Assembly: GCA_016871715.1 (NCBI GenBank) | Contig: VHCO01000033.1 | Location: 1-45,034 of the forward strand | Length of the DNA: 45,034 bases | Reading direction: 5' to 3' | Origin: Verrucomicrobiota bacterium | GTDB taxonomy: Bacteria; Verrucomicrobiota; Verrucomicrobiia; Limisphaerales; J093 | Part shown: piece by piece, positions 11,101-20,019 of the stretch | Numbering within the stretch: position 1 is the first letter of the stretch | Layout of the letters: each line of letters starts with the position of its first letter | Position numbers and translations under genes: made by a program | The notes under the pieces: model-generated | What the model was told of the DNA's origin: nothing | The model's database searches: none | The model's input: only the letters and a program-made list of their open reading frames with translations

Positions 11101-13913
11101 ATGAACCAAACCCTCCAAATCACCTGCACCGGCCTCCTGTTGGCCGGTCTGACCACGGCGGCCTTCGCCCAGGCGCCCGTCGCTCGATGGAACCTGGGCG
11201 AACAGGATCCCGGGGCCGTCGCCGGCAACCTCGGCAACGCGGTGACCACCCCGCGGTGGGCGCCAGCGAACTGTTGGTCGGCGGCGCTGCGGTGTATAGC
11301 GCCAACGTCCCGGCTGGTGACAGCACCCTTTCCATGGCGTTCGATGGCGCCAGTTGGTACCAAGGGTCCATCGTCGGGAATGCCGCAGGGATTGATGCCC
11401 TGTACGCCAGCCTCAATTTCAATGAATTCAGCCTCTCGTGCGATGTCCAGGTAAAGGCGGTGGGCACGGGCGGCTTCAGCTTCCCGGTGAGTATCGGGCG
11501 CACGGGCTCGGGTGGCGGCGGTCTGGCCATCATCGAGCAAGGGGGCACCTGGAATCTCCTGCACCACCTCGTGAACCGAGCCGATTCGCGCGTGCCCGTA
11601 ACCCTGAACCGCTGGACCCACATTGACCTCGTCCGAAAGCCCTTTGGCCCAACGATCCAAAGCGTGCTCTACCTTGACGGCACGCCCGTGGTGACCAACA
11701 CGACCACGCCGATCGTGCCCACCGACTGGTTCACCATCGGTGCCAGCGAGAAGGGATCCCAGATCCCGGGCGATGTCGAGGGACCGTTCCAAGGACTGGT
11801 CGACAACGTGGTAATCACCAACCTGGCCTTGGGTGCTCCCCCCTCCCTGGTCACGATCGCGCGGACGCCAGCCACGATTTATACGGGCAACTCGATCATC
11901 CTGACCGCCGGCGCATTGACCGGCGATCCGGCGGGCCGCGCCCTGATCTGGCGCAGAGACGGCGCGGCCTTCACCAACTCCGGCACCGCCACCCGCATTG
12001 CCATCCCCAACGTGACCACGAACAACGCGGGCAATTACGATGTGGTGCTCTCCAACAACTACGGGGCGGTGACCAGCGCGCTCGTGGCAGTCACAGTCCT
12101 CGACCCGAGCTATTCGGGCGGCGCGGCCGTGCTGCGGTACCGGTTGGGCGACAATGATCCCGGGGCGGTGGCCGGCAACTTTGGGAACGCCGTGACCAAG
12201 GACGCCCTCGGCACCAACGATCTTACGGCGTTCGGCACGCCCTTCTACACCGCGGATGTGCCGGCGGGCGGCGGCGCATTATCGATGGGCTTTGACGGCG
12301 GCAGCTTCTACCGCAAGGACGACCTAGCGGACGCGTTCGCCCGTGTGGACCTGAACAACTTCAGTCTCTCGTTGGACGTGAAGATCACGGCATTGGGGGG
12401 TGCGGGGTACAGCTTCCCGATCACCATCGGCAGCCAGACTGCTGGCAGTGGCGGATTCGCGGTTGTGGAAATCGGGGGTCTTTGGCGCATTATCCATCAA
12501 ATGGTCGGCACCAGCAGCGCCGCGACCGGAGTGCCGGTGGCCTTAGACCAATGGACCCGGCTGGAGCTGCCACGGCGGCAATTCGGCACGGCCGCCCGCA
12601 GCCGGCTGTTCATCAATGGCGTGGACTCGGGCATGGAACTCACCACGGGCCCGACCCCGGCAAACGTCAAGCCCATCCTCACCATCGGCGGAAATACATT
12701 GGCGGACCTGGTGAACATTGAGGGGGGCTTCGTGGGGCTGATTGACAATGTCGTCCTTCACAACTACTCGGCGGGGGCCAAACCGGAACTCACCACCGGC
12801 ATTGCGGCCAGCCCGAGCACGACCCTGGTCAGCGGCGAATCGTTGCTGCTGACCGCCACCGCCTCCGGGGCGGCGCCGCTTACCTACAACTGGCGCAAGG
12901 ACGGTGCCGTCTTCGCCAGCACCACGGGTGCTTCGGGCACGCCGGCCTCCACCACACTGGCCAGCGTGACCGCGGCCGATTCCGGCAGTTACTCGGTCGT
13001 CGTCACCAACCTGACCGGCGCCGTCACCAGTTCGGTGGTGACCGTGACAGTCTTGCCGCCCGGAGCCACGGTACCGCGTCCGAACGTGGCCCATCGCCTG
13101 GGTGAGGACGATCCGGGATCGGTAGCCGGCAATCCAGGCAACGCCGTTTCCAAAGACACCACCGGCACGTATGACCTGACAGCCAATGGGAACCCGCTCT
13201 ACAGCGCCAACGTGCCGACGGGAGGCAGCACGCTCGCGATGGCCTTTGACGGGGCCAGCTACTACGAGGGCACAGGAACACCGTGGACCGACTTCTACTC
13301 GACCTTCGACTGGAACAACTTCGTGCTGGCCTACGACGTGAATATCACCGCCCCGGGCGCGTCCGGGTTCAGTTTCCCGGTGAGTCTCGGCGGTATGGTC
13401 ACAGGCTTCGCCATCTTTGAAGAGGCCGGTAAATGGCGGGTCCTCCATCATGGCGTGGGCTACAGTCCGGTCGGTCCTGAGGTTACCTACGACAAGTGGA
13501 CACGTCTCGAACTGCGGCGGGTCGGCGGCCAGTCGCGCCTTGTCATTGACGGCGTGGATACGGGCATTGCGAACACGGGCAATTTCCGGGCGCCGGCGGG
13601 CCGACTTACGGTGGGCAACAACATCCATACCAGCGGGCCGGAAGGCTACTTCACTGGTCTCGTGGACAACATCCGCCTGTTCAGCTATTCGCTGCCTGCC
13701 AGCACGCTGTCGCTGCAATGGGTCGGCGGGCAGGCGACCGTCACCAGCCAGGGCCGGGCTAACGCCCACTACACGCTGTGGCGATCGCCCGCGCTCAGCC
13801 CCGCGACCTGGACCATGGTCACCGAAGGAGTGGCCGATTCCACCGGTCGGGTCACCCTCACCGACCCGACCCCGTCGGCGGCCGGCGCCTTCTACCGCAC
13901 GAGCGCGCCCTAA
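11101..13913 (+). pseudogene. Secreted protein with three LamG-like units and Ig-like domains, frameshifted near 11245-11262
   Basis: The ATG at 11101 starts a signal peptide (LLLAGLTTAAFAQ) and the opening of unit 1 (RWNLGEQDPGAVAGN). After NAVTTP the reading moves from frame 1 to frame 3 and continues as AVGASELLVGGAAVYSANVP to the stop at 13913. Each unit has the pattern LGE/DNDPGAVAGN-GNAVTKD, then FDGxSxY, then SFPVSIG, then WTxLELxR, then LVDNVVL. The units start at about 11185, 12130 and 13080. Units 1-2 and 2-3 are separated by Ig-like domains ending in TVTVLPPG-type strands. The C-terminus (LTDPTPSAAGAFYRTSAP) is the short terminal domain common in PVC secreted proteins. LamG folds are concanavalin-like sandwiches that bind carbohydrate or cell-surface ligands. 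No catalytic domain is seen. A hairpin terminator follows at 13974. Confidence 0.8.
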
Positions 13914-13973
13914 CGGCCACGTCGGTCGGTAGCGGACGGCTCGCTCGGGATGGGATTGGGTGAGCCCGCGAAG

Positions 13974-14005
13974 CGGCCGCCAGAGGAATCCTCTGGCGGC
14001 CGTTT
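13974..14005 (+). terminator. Probable intrinsic terminator after the LamG/Ig gene
   Basis: CGGCCGCCAGAGG (13974-13986) pairs perfectly with CCTCTGGCGGCCG (13990-14002) around a 3-nt AAT loop, followed by TTT. A 13-bp GC stem with a short T run 60 bp after the stop fits a rho-independent terminator. The T run is short, so a structural repeat is also possible. Confidence 0.6.
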
Positions 14006-14052
14006 CTGCAACCGGGCACTCTGGCTCTGCTTCAACCTTACAACGATTGCGA

Positions 14053-15152
14053 ATGAATTGTAGCTTTCTCAGACGGTTCATGTGGGCGACCGCGCCGGTC
14101 CTGGTTTGGAGCGTCTGCGCTGGCGCCCAGTAGGCGGACTGGACGGCAAGACGCTGGGCTTCAACATCTGCACCCGCATTCGGGCGCTCGATGCCATCCC
14201 GTTCAAACCGGGAGCGACCCACAATCGTCCCGCCCAACCGGCGGCAGCGGCGCGGCCCATCCAGTCCCTCGCGCAACTCCGGGAGATGTCGGACGCCATC
14301 CGTTTTCCCCCGGTCATCCCCAATGGCGTCCCGCGACCGCGCTGGAATCTGGGCGAGCAAGACCCCGGCGCCGTCCCCGGCGGGCTGGGCGCCGCGCTCA
14401 CGCGGGACACCAACGGCACCAACCACCTCGCCGCCTTCGGCACGCCCACTTACAGCGCGATCGTTCCCGCCAGCGGGAGCACGCTGTCCATGTCCTTCAA
14501 CGGCTCGAGCTACTACCAGGGGGGCGGGACCGGCATCAGCAATCTCTTCCGTGGTTTCGACTTCAACAACGTCTCGCTCACGTGCGAGGTGTATCCGACC
14601 GCGCTGGGCAGTGCCGGGTTCAGCTTTCCGTTCAGCGTGGGCGGGGGCGGGACGGGATTCGCCATCGTCGAAAGCGGCGGCCACTGGCGTCTGCTCAATC
14701 ACAACGTCGGCTTCAGTCCGGTCGGGCCGCCGGTGCTCCTGAACACCTGGACGCGATTGGAGGTGGTCCGCAGGGACTTTGGCGCCGGCGTAGAAGCGCG
14801 GCTGTTGGTCAACGGGGTATACACCGGCGCTGCCATCAGCACTTCGCCCTACCCGCCGGCGGACATTCTCTACGTCGGTGCCAACCGCGTCGCCAGTGGG
14901 ATGGAGGGGCAATTCCGTGGACTGATTGACAACGTGGTCCTGGACAACGCGGCTCCGGTCCTCTTGCAGGCCCTCCAGACGTTGCCCGCCACGAACGTCC
15001 TGGCCGGCGCCACGATGACGTTGAGCGCCACGGCCGCCGGCGGCGGCGATCTCGATGGCGCGCTTGACGGATTCCTGGCCTTTGACGTCGCCTTGCTCAG
15101 GTCAGGTTCCTTGCCCCTCACTCCGTTTCGGATGTCTCCGTGTGCCACTTGA
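14053..15152 (+). pseudogene. Chimeric remnant: signal peptide, shred of GH172 (DUF2961), one LamG unit; truncated 3' end
   Basis: The ATG at 14053 begins a good signal peptide (MNCSFLRRFMWATAPVLV to CAGAQ), then TAG. Just after it, in another frame, GLDGKTLGFNICTRIRALDA and IPF match the YNICTRTRSLDATPF segment of GH172 module 1 at about 1846. PGATHNRPAQPAAAARP matches its PGAAHNRPPLPEAAAAP segment. The roughly 35 residues that separate these in module 1 are missing, so an internal deletion has occurred. A complete LamG-like unit follows (RWNLGEQDPGAVPGG at about 14341 to DNVVLDN at about 14940), a paralogue of the units at 11.2-13.7 kb. An Ig-like domain then begins and breaks off at about 15090, where the convergent beta-lactamase-like gene starts. 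It is clearly non-functional as sequenced. Confidence 0.75.
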
Positions 15153-16305
15153 TCAGGGCGGCGGCGGCTTCGTCGGTGGCCTTGGCTGCCCGGTCATCGC
15201 CCTGGTTGGCGCAGATGAGGACGGCGAAGTCTTTCTTGGGTGCAACCCAGGCGACGGCATAATGCATCGTGTTACAGCCGGCGTGCGAGAGCACCAAACC
15301 TCCACCCCACTCGCGCGATACGACCAGCCAACCCAAGGCATATTCGCCTCCGGGTGGCCGCTGGTGGAGCCGTGCGTAGGTCCCGGGCTGGAGCAGTGCC
15401 GGGGCGCCGCGCGCACCCCGCAGTTGGTCGGCGATGAACAAGGCCCAGGAGGCAAGGGAGGCATGCGCCCGGCCAGCCGGCCCCAAAACGCGAGGGTTGT
15501 CCTGATCGGGGCCGTAGCCGCGGACAGGTTTGCCCGAGGCGGTGTGGCCCCACGGTTGATCCAACTTCCCGACGGTGCCCATGCCGCCTTGACCCACCTC
15601 GAGCATCCCGAGCGGCCGAAACAGGTCCTGCTCGATGAGTTGTTCCCACGCTTGGCCGGTGACTCGCTCGAGGAGCGCGCCGCAAACCACGTAGCCGAGG
15701 TTGGAATATACATAATGGGACCCGGGAGGGTGGCTGGGGCGCTTCGCCAGCGCCCGCCTCGTGGCGTCCAAGCGCTGGTGCCGCACGTCCCCATCCTTCG
15801 CCCGCGCGTACGGCGCCCAATCGAGATTGGGCGCCACGCCGGCCCGGTGCATGAGGAGTTGTTCGACGGTCACAGCCCGCGCTTCGGGATGGAACTCGGA
15901 AGCCAGGTCGGGAAACAGCTCGGCGACCGGCGTATCCCAACGCAACTTCCCAGCTTCCACCTGGCGCGCCACGAGAACGGCGGCCATGGCTTTGGTGTCG
16001 GAGCCCAGATGCCAACGATCGTCGACCGTTACCGGGGCCGTTTCTCCCCACTTGCGGAAGCCGACGGCGGCGGCGGCCTGAAGTCCGGCGCCGGTCACCA
16101 CCGCGCCCGCAAGGGCCGGGATCCCATGTTGGCGGGCGATCGGTTCCAGAAGCGCGGCGACCTGCGGATTGCCATCGCGAGGCAGGTGGGCCGGTGCGTC
16201 GCCGGGTTCGGATCCACAGCCGGACAATCCCATCAAGACACAGGTCACCCCAAAGAGAGGCCATCGGTTCTTCCGCGGGTGCAGCATGCCGAAATAGGAC
16301 CTCAT
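15118..16305 (-). CDS. Serine beta-lactamase/DD-peptidase-like lipoprotein (class C fold)
   Basis: The 395-residue product has a lipobox (VLMGLSGC, Cys30) after a basic start. It has the three motifs of the beta-lactamase/transpeptidase-like family: S-x-x-K as SDTK (Ser102, Lys105), Y-x-N as YSN (about 200-202), and HAG near the C-terminus in place of KTG. Such proteins include esterases, DD-carboxypeptidases and D-aminopeptidases, so resistance cannot be assumed. An alternative start is the ATG at 16287 (MLHPRKN). It is divergent from the TIM-barrel gene with a gap of about 290 bp that must hold both promoters; I could not assign them with confidence. Its 3' end cuts off the LamG remnant. 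Confidence 0.85.
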   Translation of the reverse strand: MRSYFGMLHPRKNRWPLFGVTCVLMGLSGCGSEPGDAPAHLPRDGNPQVAALLEPIARQHGIPALAGAVVTGAGLQAAAAVGFRKWGETAPVTVDDRWHLGSDTKAMAAVLVARQVEAGKLRWDTPVAELFPDLASEFHPEARAVTVEQLLMHRAGVAPNLDWAPYARAKDGDVRHQRLDATRRALAKRPSHPPGSHYVYSNLGYVVCGALLERVTGQAWEQLIEQDLFRPLGMLEVGQGGMGTVGKLDQPWGHTASGKPVRGYGPDQDNPRVLGPAGRAHASLASWALFIADQLRGARGAPALLQPGTYARLHQRPPGGEYALGWLVVSREWGGGLVLSHAGCNTMHYAVAWVAPKKDFAVLICANQGDDRAAKATDEAAAALIKWHTETSETE

Positions 16306-16595
16306 GACACTGGTTCCCGCAAGTCTGCTCGGCTGGTCAGTGGTCAGGGCGAGTCGCGCCTGCGAACGGGCGCGCGCGACCGAGCCGCGTTCGTCCCGAC
16401 GCGGAGGGCGCCGGGGTGAAAAACTGGTGTTCTCATCCCAGCCCTTTGCGCTAGGATGTACCAGCGACAGAGCCAGATGGCCGGAAGGACGAGTGCCTTT
16501 TCCGGCAAGTGACCGTCGCAGCGTCAGTTCAACAGAACAAGAACCGCCGGTGCCACGCCACGTGCGCAGGCGACGGATGGGTCCGATCGAGATCT

Positions 16596-17561
16596 ATGAA
16601 GACAACGATTCTGAAAGACCAGTTGACCACTCGGCGCGGGTTTCTGGGCCGCACGGCGGCTCTCGCAGCGGGGTTGGTGGTTCCGGCCAGCATGCGGGGA
16701 GCCGAGGCGCCCGGCGCAGCCGCCGCCGAGCGTGCCAAGCCCAACTCCGTATTCCACGGGGTCCGCATCGGGTGCATCACCTACAGCTACCACGACGGCA
16801 TCCGCACGGCGGAGGATACGCTTCGGGCGCCGATCCAGAACGGGCTGAGCGAAGTGGAATTGATGGGCGGGCCGATCGAGGCCTATGCGGGTTTGCGCGC
16901 CGGTGGCGGCCGCGGAAGTCGTGGGGAGCCTGCCGAACAGGCGGCCACACCGACGGATGCCCAACGCGAGGCGCAACTGGCCAAGTGCCGCGACCTGCGC
17001 AAGCTGTACAACGAGGCGGGCGTCAACATTCACATCCACAAGATCGGCTTTGGCGCCTCCGACGAGGAGATCGACTTCAATTTCCAGGTGGCCAAGGCGC
17101 TGGGCTGCGAGGGCATCACGACCGAGCGGTCGGAGGCCCTGGCCAAGCGGTTGGCGCCGTTCGCGGACAAGCACAAGGTCTGGGTCGGGTTCCACAATCA
17201 CACCAACAACTACCCGGTGATGGATGGAACGGATCCCATCTTGGCTTACGGGCGGTACATCGGTTTCAACTTCGATGTCGGCCACTATTTCGCCGGCACC
17301 AAAGGGCTCTCTCCCATCCCCGTGATCGAGAAGTACCACGACCGCATCGTCAGCCTGCATCTGAAGGACCGGACGGCCGACGGGGGCAACCTGCCGTGGG
17401 GCCAAGGGCAGACACCCCTCAAGGACATCCTCCAGTTGATGAAGAAGGAGAAGTGGACATTCCCGGCCGACATCGAGCTCGAGTATCGGATCCCCGCAGG
17501 CTCGAGTTCTCTGGCGGAAGTTGCCAAGTGCGTCCAGTACTGCCGGGAGGCGCTGGCCTAG
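16596..17561 (+). CDS. Tat-exported sugar phosphate isomerase/epimerase-like TIM-barrel protein
   Basis: The 321-residue product starts at the ATG at 16596 with a twin-arginine signal (TTRRGFLGRTAALAAGLVVP). The body is the xylose isomerase-like TIM barrel (AP endonuclease family 2 fold). It shows IGCITYSYHDGI as strand 1, ELMGGPIEAY, VWVGFHNHTNN with metal/substrate His, FNFDVGHYFAGT with metal Asp-His, SLHLKDRT, and IELEY at the end. In this phylum such proteins sit in sugar-catabolic clusters and are usually annotated by fold only. Residues 110-125 (GRGSRGEPAEQ) form an insert absent from minimal barrels. Substrate is unknown. Confidence 0.85.
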   Translation: MKTTILKDQLTTRRGFLGRTAALAAGLVVPASMRGAEAPGAAAAERAKPNSVFHGVRIGCITYSYHDGIRTAEDTLRAPIQNGLSEVELMGGPIEAYAGLRAGGGRGSRGEPAEQAATPTDAQREAQLAKCRDLRKLYNEAGVNIHIHKIGFGASDEEIDFNFQVAKALGCEGITTERSEALAKRLAPFADKHKVWVGFHNHTNNYPVMDGTDPILAYGRYIGFNFDVGHYFAGTKGLSPIPVIEKYHDRIVSLHLKDRTADGGNLPWGQGQTPLKDILQLMKKEKWTFPADIELEYRIPAGSSSLAEVAKCVQYCREALA

Positions 17562-17704
17562 CCAAAGAGATTTGAGATTTCGGATTTAGGATTTCAGATT
17601 TGGAAGTCTGAGAGACATCCTAAGCAGAGGGGGCTCGAGTTGACTCTCGATCCCCCTCGATCGGGGCGATCGTTGACTCCTGTGACGGTAGGGCAGTCCT
17701 CCGG
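17562..17704. repeat. Low-complexity GATTT-rich intergenic stretch
   Basis: Five near-copies of the 7-8 bp word GATTTNRG occur between 17570 and 17600 in the convergent gap between two genes. Such AT-rich microsatellites are frequent between genes in PVC bacteria. I see no terminator hairpin. Confidence 0.5.
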
Positions 17705-20007
17705 TTAGAGGATTTGGTGTTGGAAATAGTCAACCAACAGATGGCGGTCCAGGTCCGTGACGCTTGCCCCATTGACACAGAACGCGAAGAACAATGGCAC
17801 GTTGGTAGGGAGATGATCGAACAAGCTGCCGCAGGGCGTGCCGTCAAGGAAGAACAACGCTGCCGTGGCCGACAGCTCGAGCCGGAACCGCCTCCAGGCC
17901 GGCGTGCTGTCCAGACCAATCGCCCCGAGGGTTACCGCGGAGTATGCGACGGGTGAGGAGGAATCCACGGCGAAGGCGTTGAACGAATTCATGTCTCCCG
18001 TCAACTGCGTCCGGATGAACACCCCGCGTGGCAGCCAGATCGTGCCGTTGCTCTTGGCCGTGCTGTCCATGAGGCCAAAGCGACACTCGTACTCGTTGTC
18101 GGCCGTAGCGGCCATGCTGCGCTTGACGGCGAACTCGAAGATGTGCTGGGTCGTACTACTCGGGCTCAACTTGAGAGGATTGACCCCACCCGCTGTCAAG
18201 CCCCCCAGTCTGAGGGCCGCGCTCCCGAGGGCGCTCGCGCCGGCGAGAAGCTTCCCGATCCCGAAGCGTCCGTCCTCGCCGTCCACCGCGGTGACATCCC
18301 CGCCGTTGGCCTCCACCTTCTTCCAGCCAAACCGAAGCGCGGCGCTTCCCCGACGAACTCCTCGTAGAGAGCCCCGATCTGGGCGTCGTGCACGATCGCC
18401 TTGAACCGCGCCACCCGTTCGCTGTAGCGCCCCCACCTGGCGCTGTAGGGGCTGGTGAGGCTCACCAGCTTTAGCCGCAGGTCCTTGCCGGCCAGACTGC
18501 GGTTATTGTGCACCTTGGGCTTTGCGGAATCGTAAAGTCCGTACTCCCGCTCCGCGAACCAAAGCGCATTTTCGTAGGGCGCGTTCAAGCTGGGGGTGCC
18601 GCCCGGGTCGGGGACCTCGAGGATGTTGTCCTCGATGTTGATGTTATTGTACACCGCGCTGTTGAAGAAACACATGATCCCGAACGCAGTCTTCTCACCA
18701 ATATTCTTCCCATAGATGTAGTTGCGCTGGATCCATAAGTCCCCTAGCCGCACGGGGGTCGGGGAGGGGGAGATGCCGCCTTTGATGTGCAAATACACAC
18801 CCGCAAGCTGGAAGCTCTGCGCAACGCTCACGTATTGTCCAAGGACGATCTGGTTGTCGAAGATCTTGGTCTTCAGGTGTTCAGGGTTTTGATTGACGTC
18901 CTGCACCAGGATGACCACACCCCCGGTCACGTTCACCATCCGGTTGGCGCGGATGACCACCTCCTCGTCTTTGTGCGACATCCAAACGATCCCCGCGCCG
19001 TCGAGGTTTACGATCTCGTTCTCCGCGATTTCGGACAAGCGGCAATGCCCCACCGTGATGCCCTGCAACGGCGTCTGCGTCGCTCCGCTGGGCGGACGCA
19101 TGTTGAAGATCTTGTTGCCAACTATCCGCCCGGTGTAGCCCAGTGGGTGGCCCGTTTCACCGACGATGCTCAGGCAGGTGATTTCCGGCATAGGATTACC
19201 GAAGTCGATTTCCGAGTTTGCTGCCGGCTCGGTGACTTCGCAGTCCCGGATGGTGCCCATGAGCGTGTCGCCGTCCTGGGGGGGTGAGTGCGATTTCAGG
19301 GTCGAGGCGATGACGAAGCACTCGAGCCCAGGTTCTGAATCCGGCTTGCCCGGGGAGAAGTTCACGGCCTTGACTCTCTCGACCAGACAGTTGGCTCCTT
19401 TGATGTCAATCGCCTTGTGCGTGGTCTTGCTGTCTGACTGAGCGAAACCGCAGTCGATGGTGAGATCGCTGATCACCGCGTTATCGGTAATCCAGTTCGG
19501 CGGAGTGCCTATGGCTGAGATCGCTTTCGTGTCGATCCCCTCCGGGCGCCGGAACTGCAGGATGGTCTTGTCGATCCCCGCGCCAATGATGCGGTTGCCC
19601 GTCGCCACGCTAATCGACCACGGCGTCCCCGCCCCAACTCGCGCTTCGATCAAATACGTCTTGGCCATGAAATCAACACGTCCGAGTTTCTCGAGACAAG
19701 CCTGGACTGGCTCGTTGTCGTTCGTGTTATCGTTCGCTCTTGCCCCCCACCACTCGGCTCGGGCCAGGCCGTTCGTCACGCGCAGCCACCGACCCTTATC
19801 TGAGACGTGGGTGGGCCGGATCACCATGGCCTCGTCGTCAGACTCCCTTGACTCGGAGTCGTACGTAAACTGACCACCGCCATCGTAGTATTGGTCCCCG
19901 GCGAGCCGTTTTGTGACGAATGCTATATCGCCACTGACAAGGGGTGGACTCGGATTTATGCCCCTCAAGTCAGCGAGGGTATTAACTCGATAAGGATGTT
20001 GCGCCAT
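17705..20007 (-). pseudogene. Right-handed beta-helix (pectate-lyase-like/tail-spike-like) protein, frameshifted near 18328-18345
   Basis: The start at 20007 has a good ribosome site (AAAGGAGCAC) and lies 12 bp after the propeller gene, so the two are probably co-transcribed. The N-terminal module (ADLRGINPSPP, YYDGGGQFTYD, GRWLRVTNGLARAEWWGARA) is the short domain that precedes pectate-lyase-3-type helices in phage tail spikes and PVC secreted proteins. It is followed by many beta-helix turns with Asn ladders (NRIIGAG, GNKIFNM, ENEIVNLDG, RANRMVNV, DNQIVLGQ, EDNILEVPD). After LYEEFVGEAP the reading shifts to a second frame (LRFGWKKVEANGGDVTAVDG) and ends at 17705 in a concanavalin-like C-terminal domain. 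No signal peptide is visible. Function is probably polysaccharide binding or cleavage; the fold alone does not prove enzyme activity. Confidence 0.75.
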
Positions 20008-20019
20008 AATGTGCTCCTT

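Noticed and set aside
15118-16305. Antibiotic-resistance beta-lactamase
   Set aside because: The SxxK and YxN motifs define a broad family of esterases and peptidases; HAG replaces KTG and nothing in the context indicates resistance.
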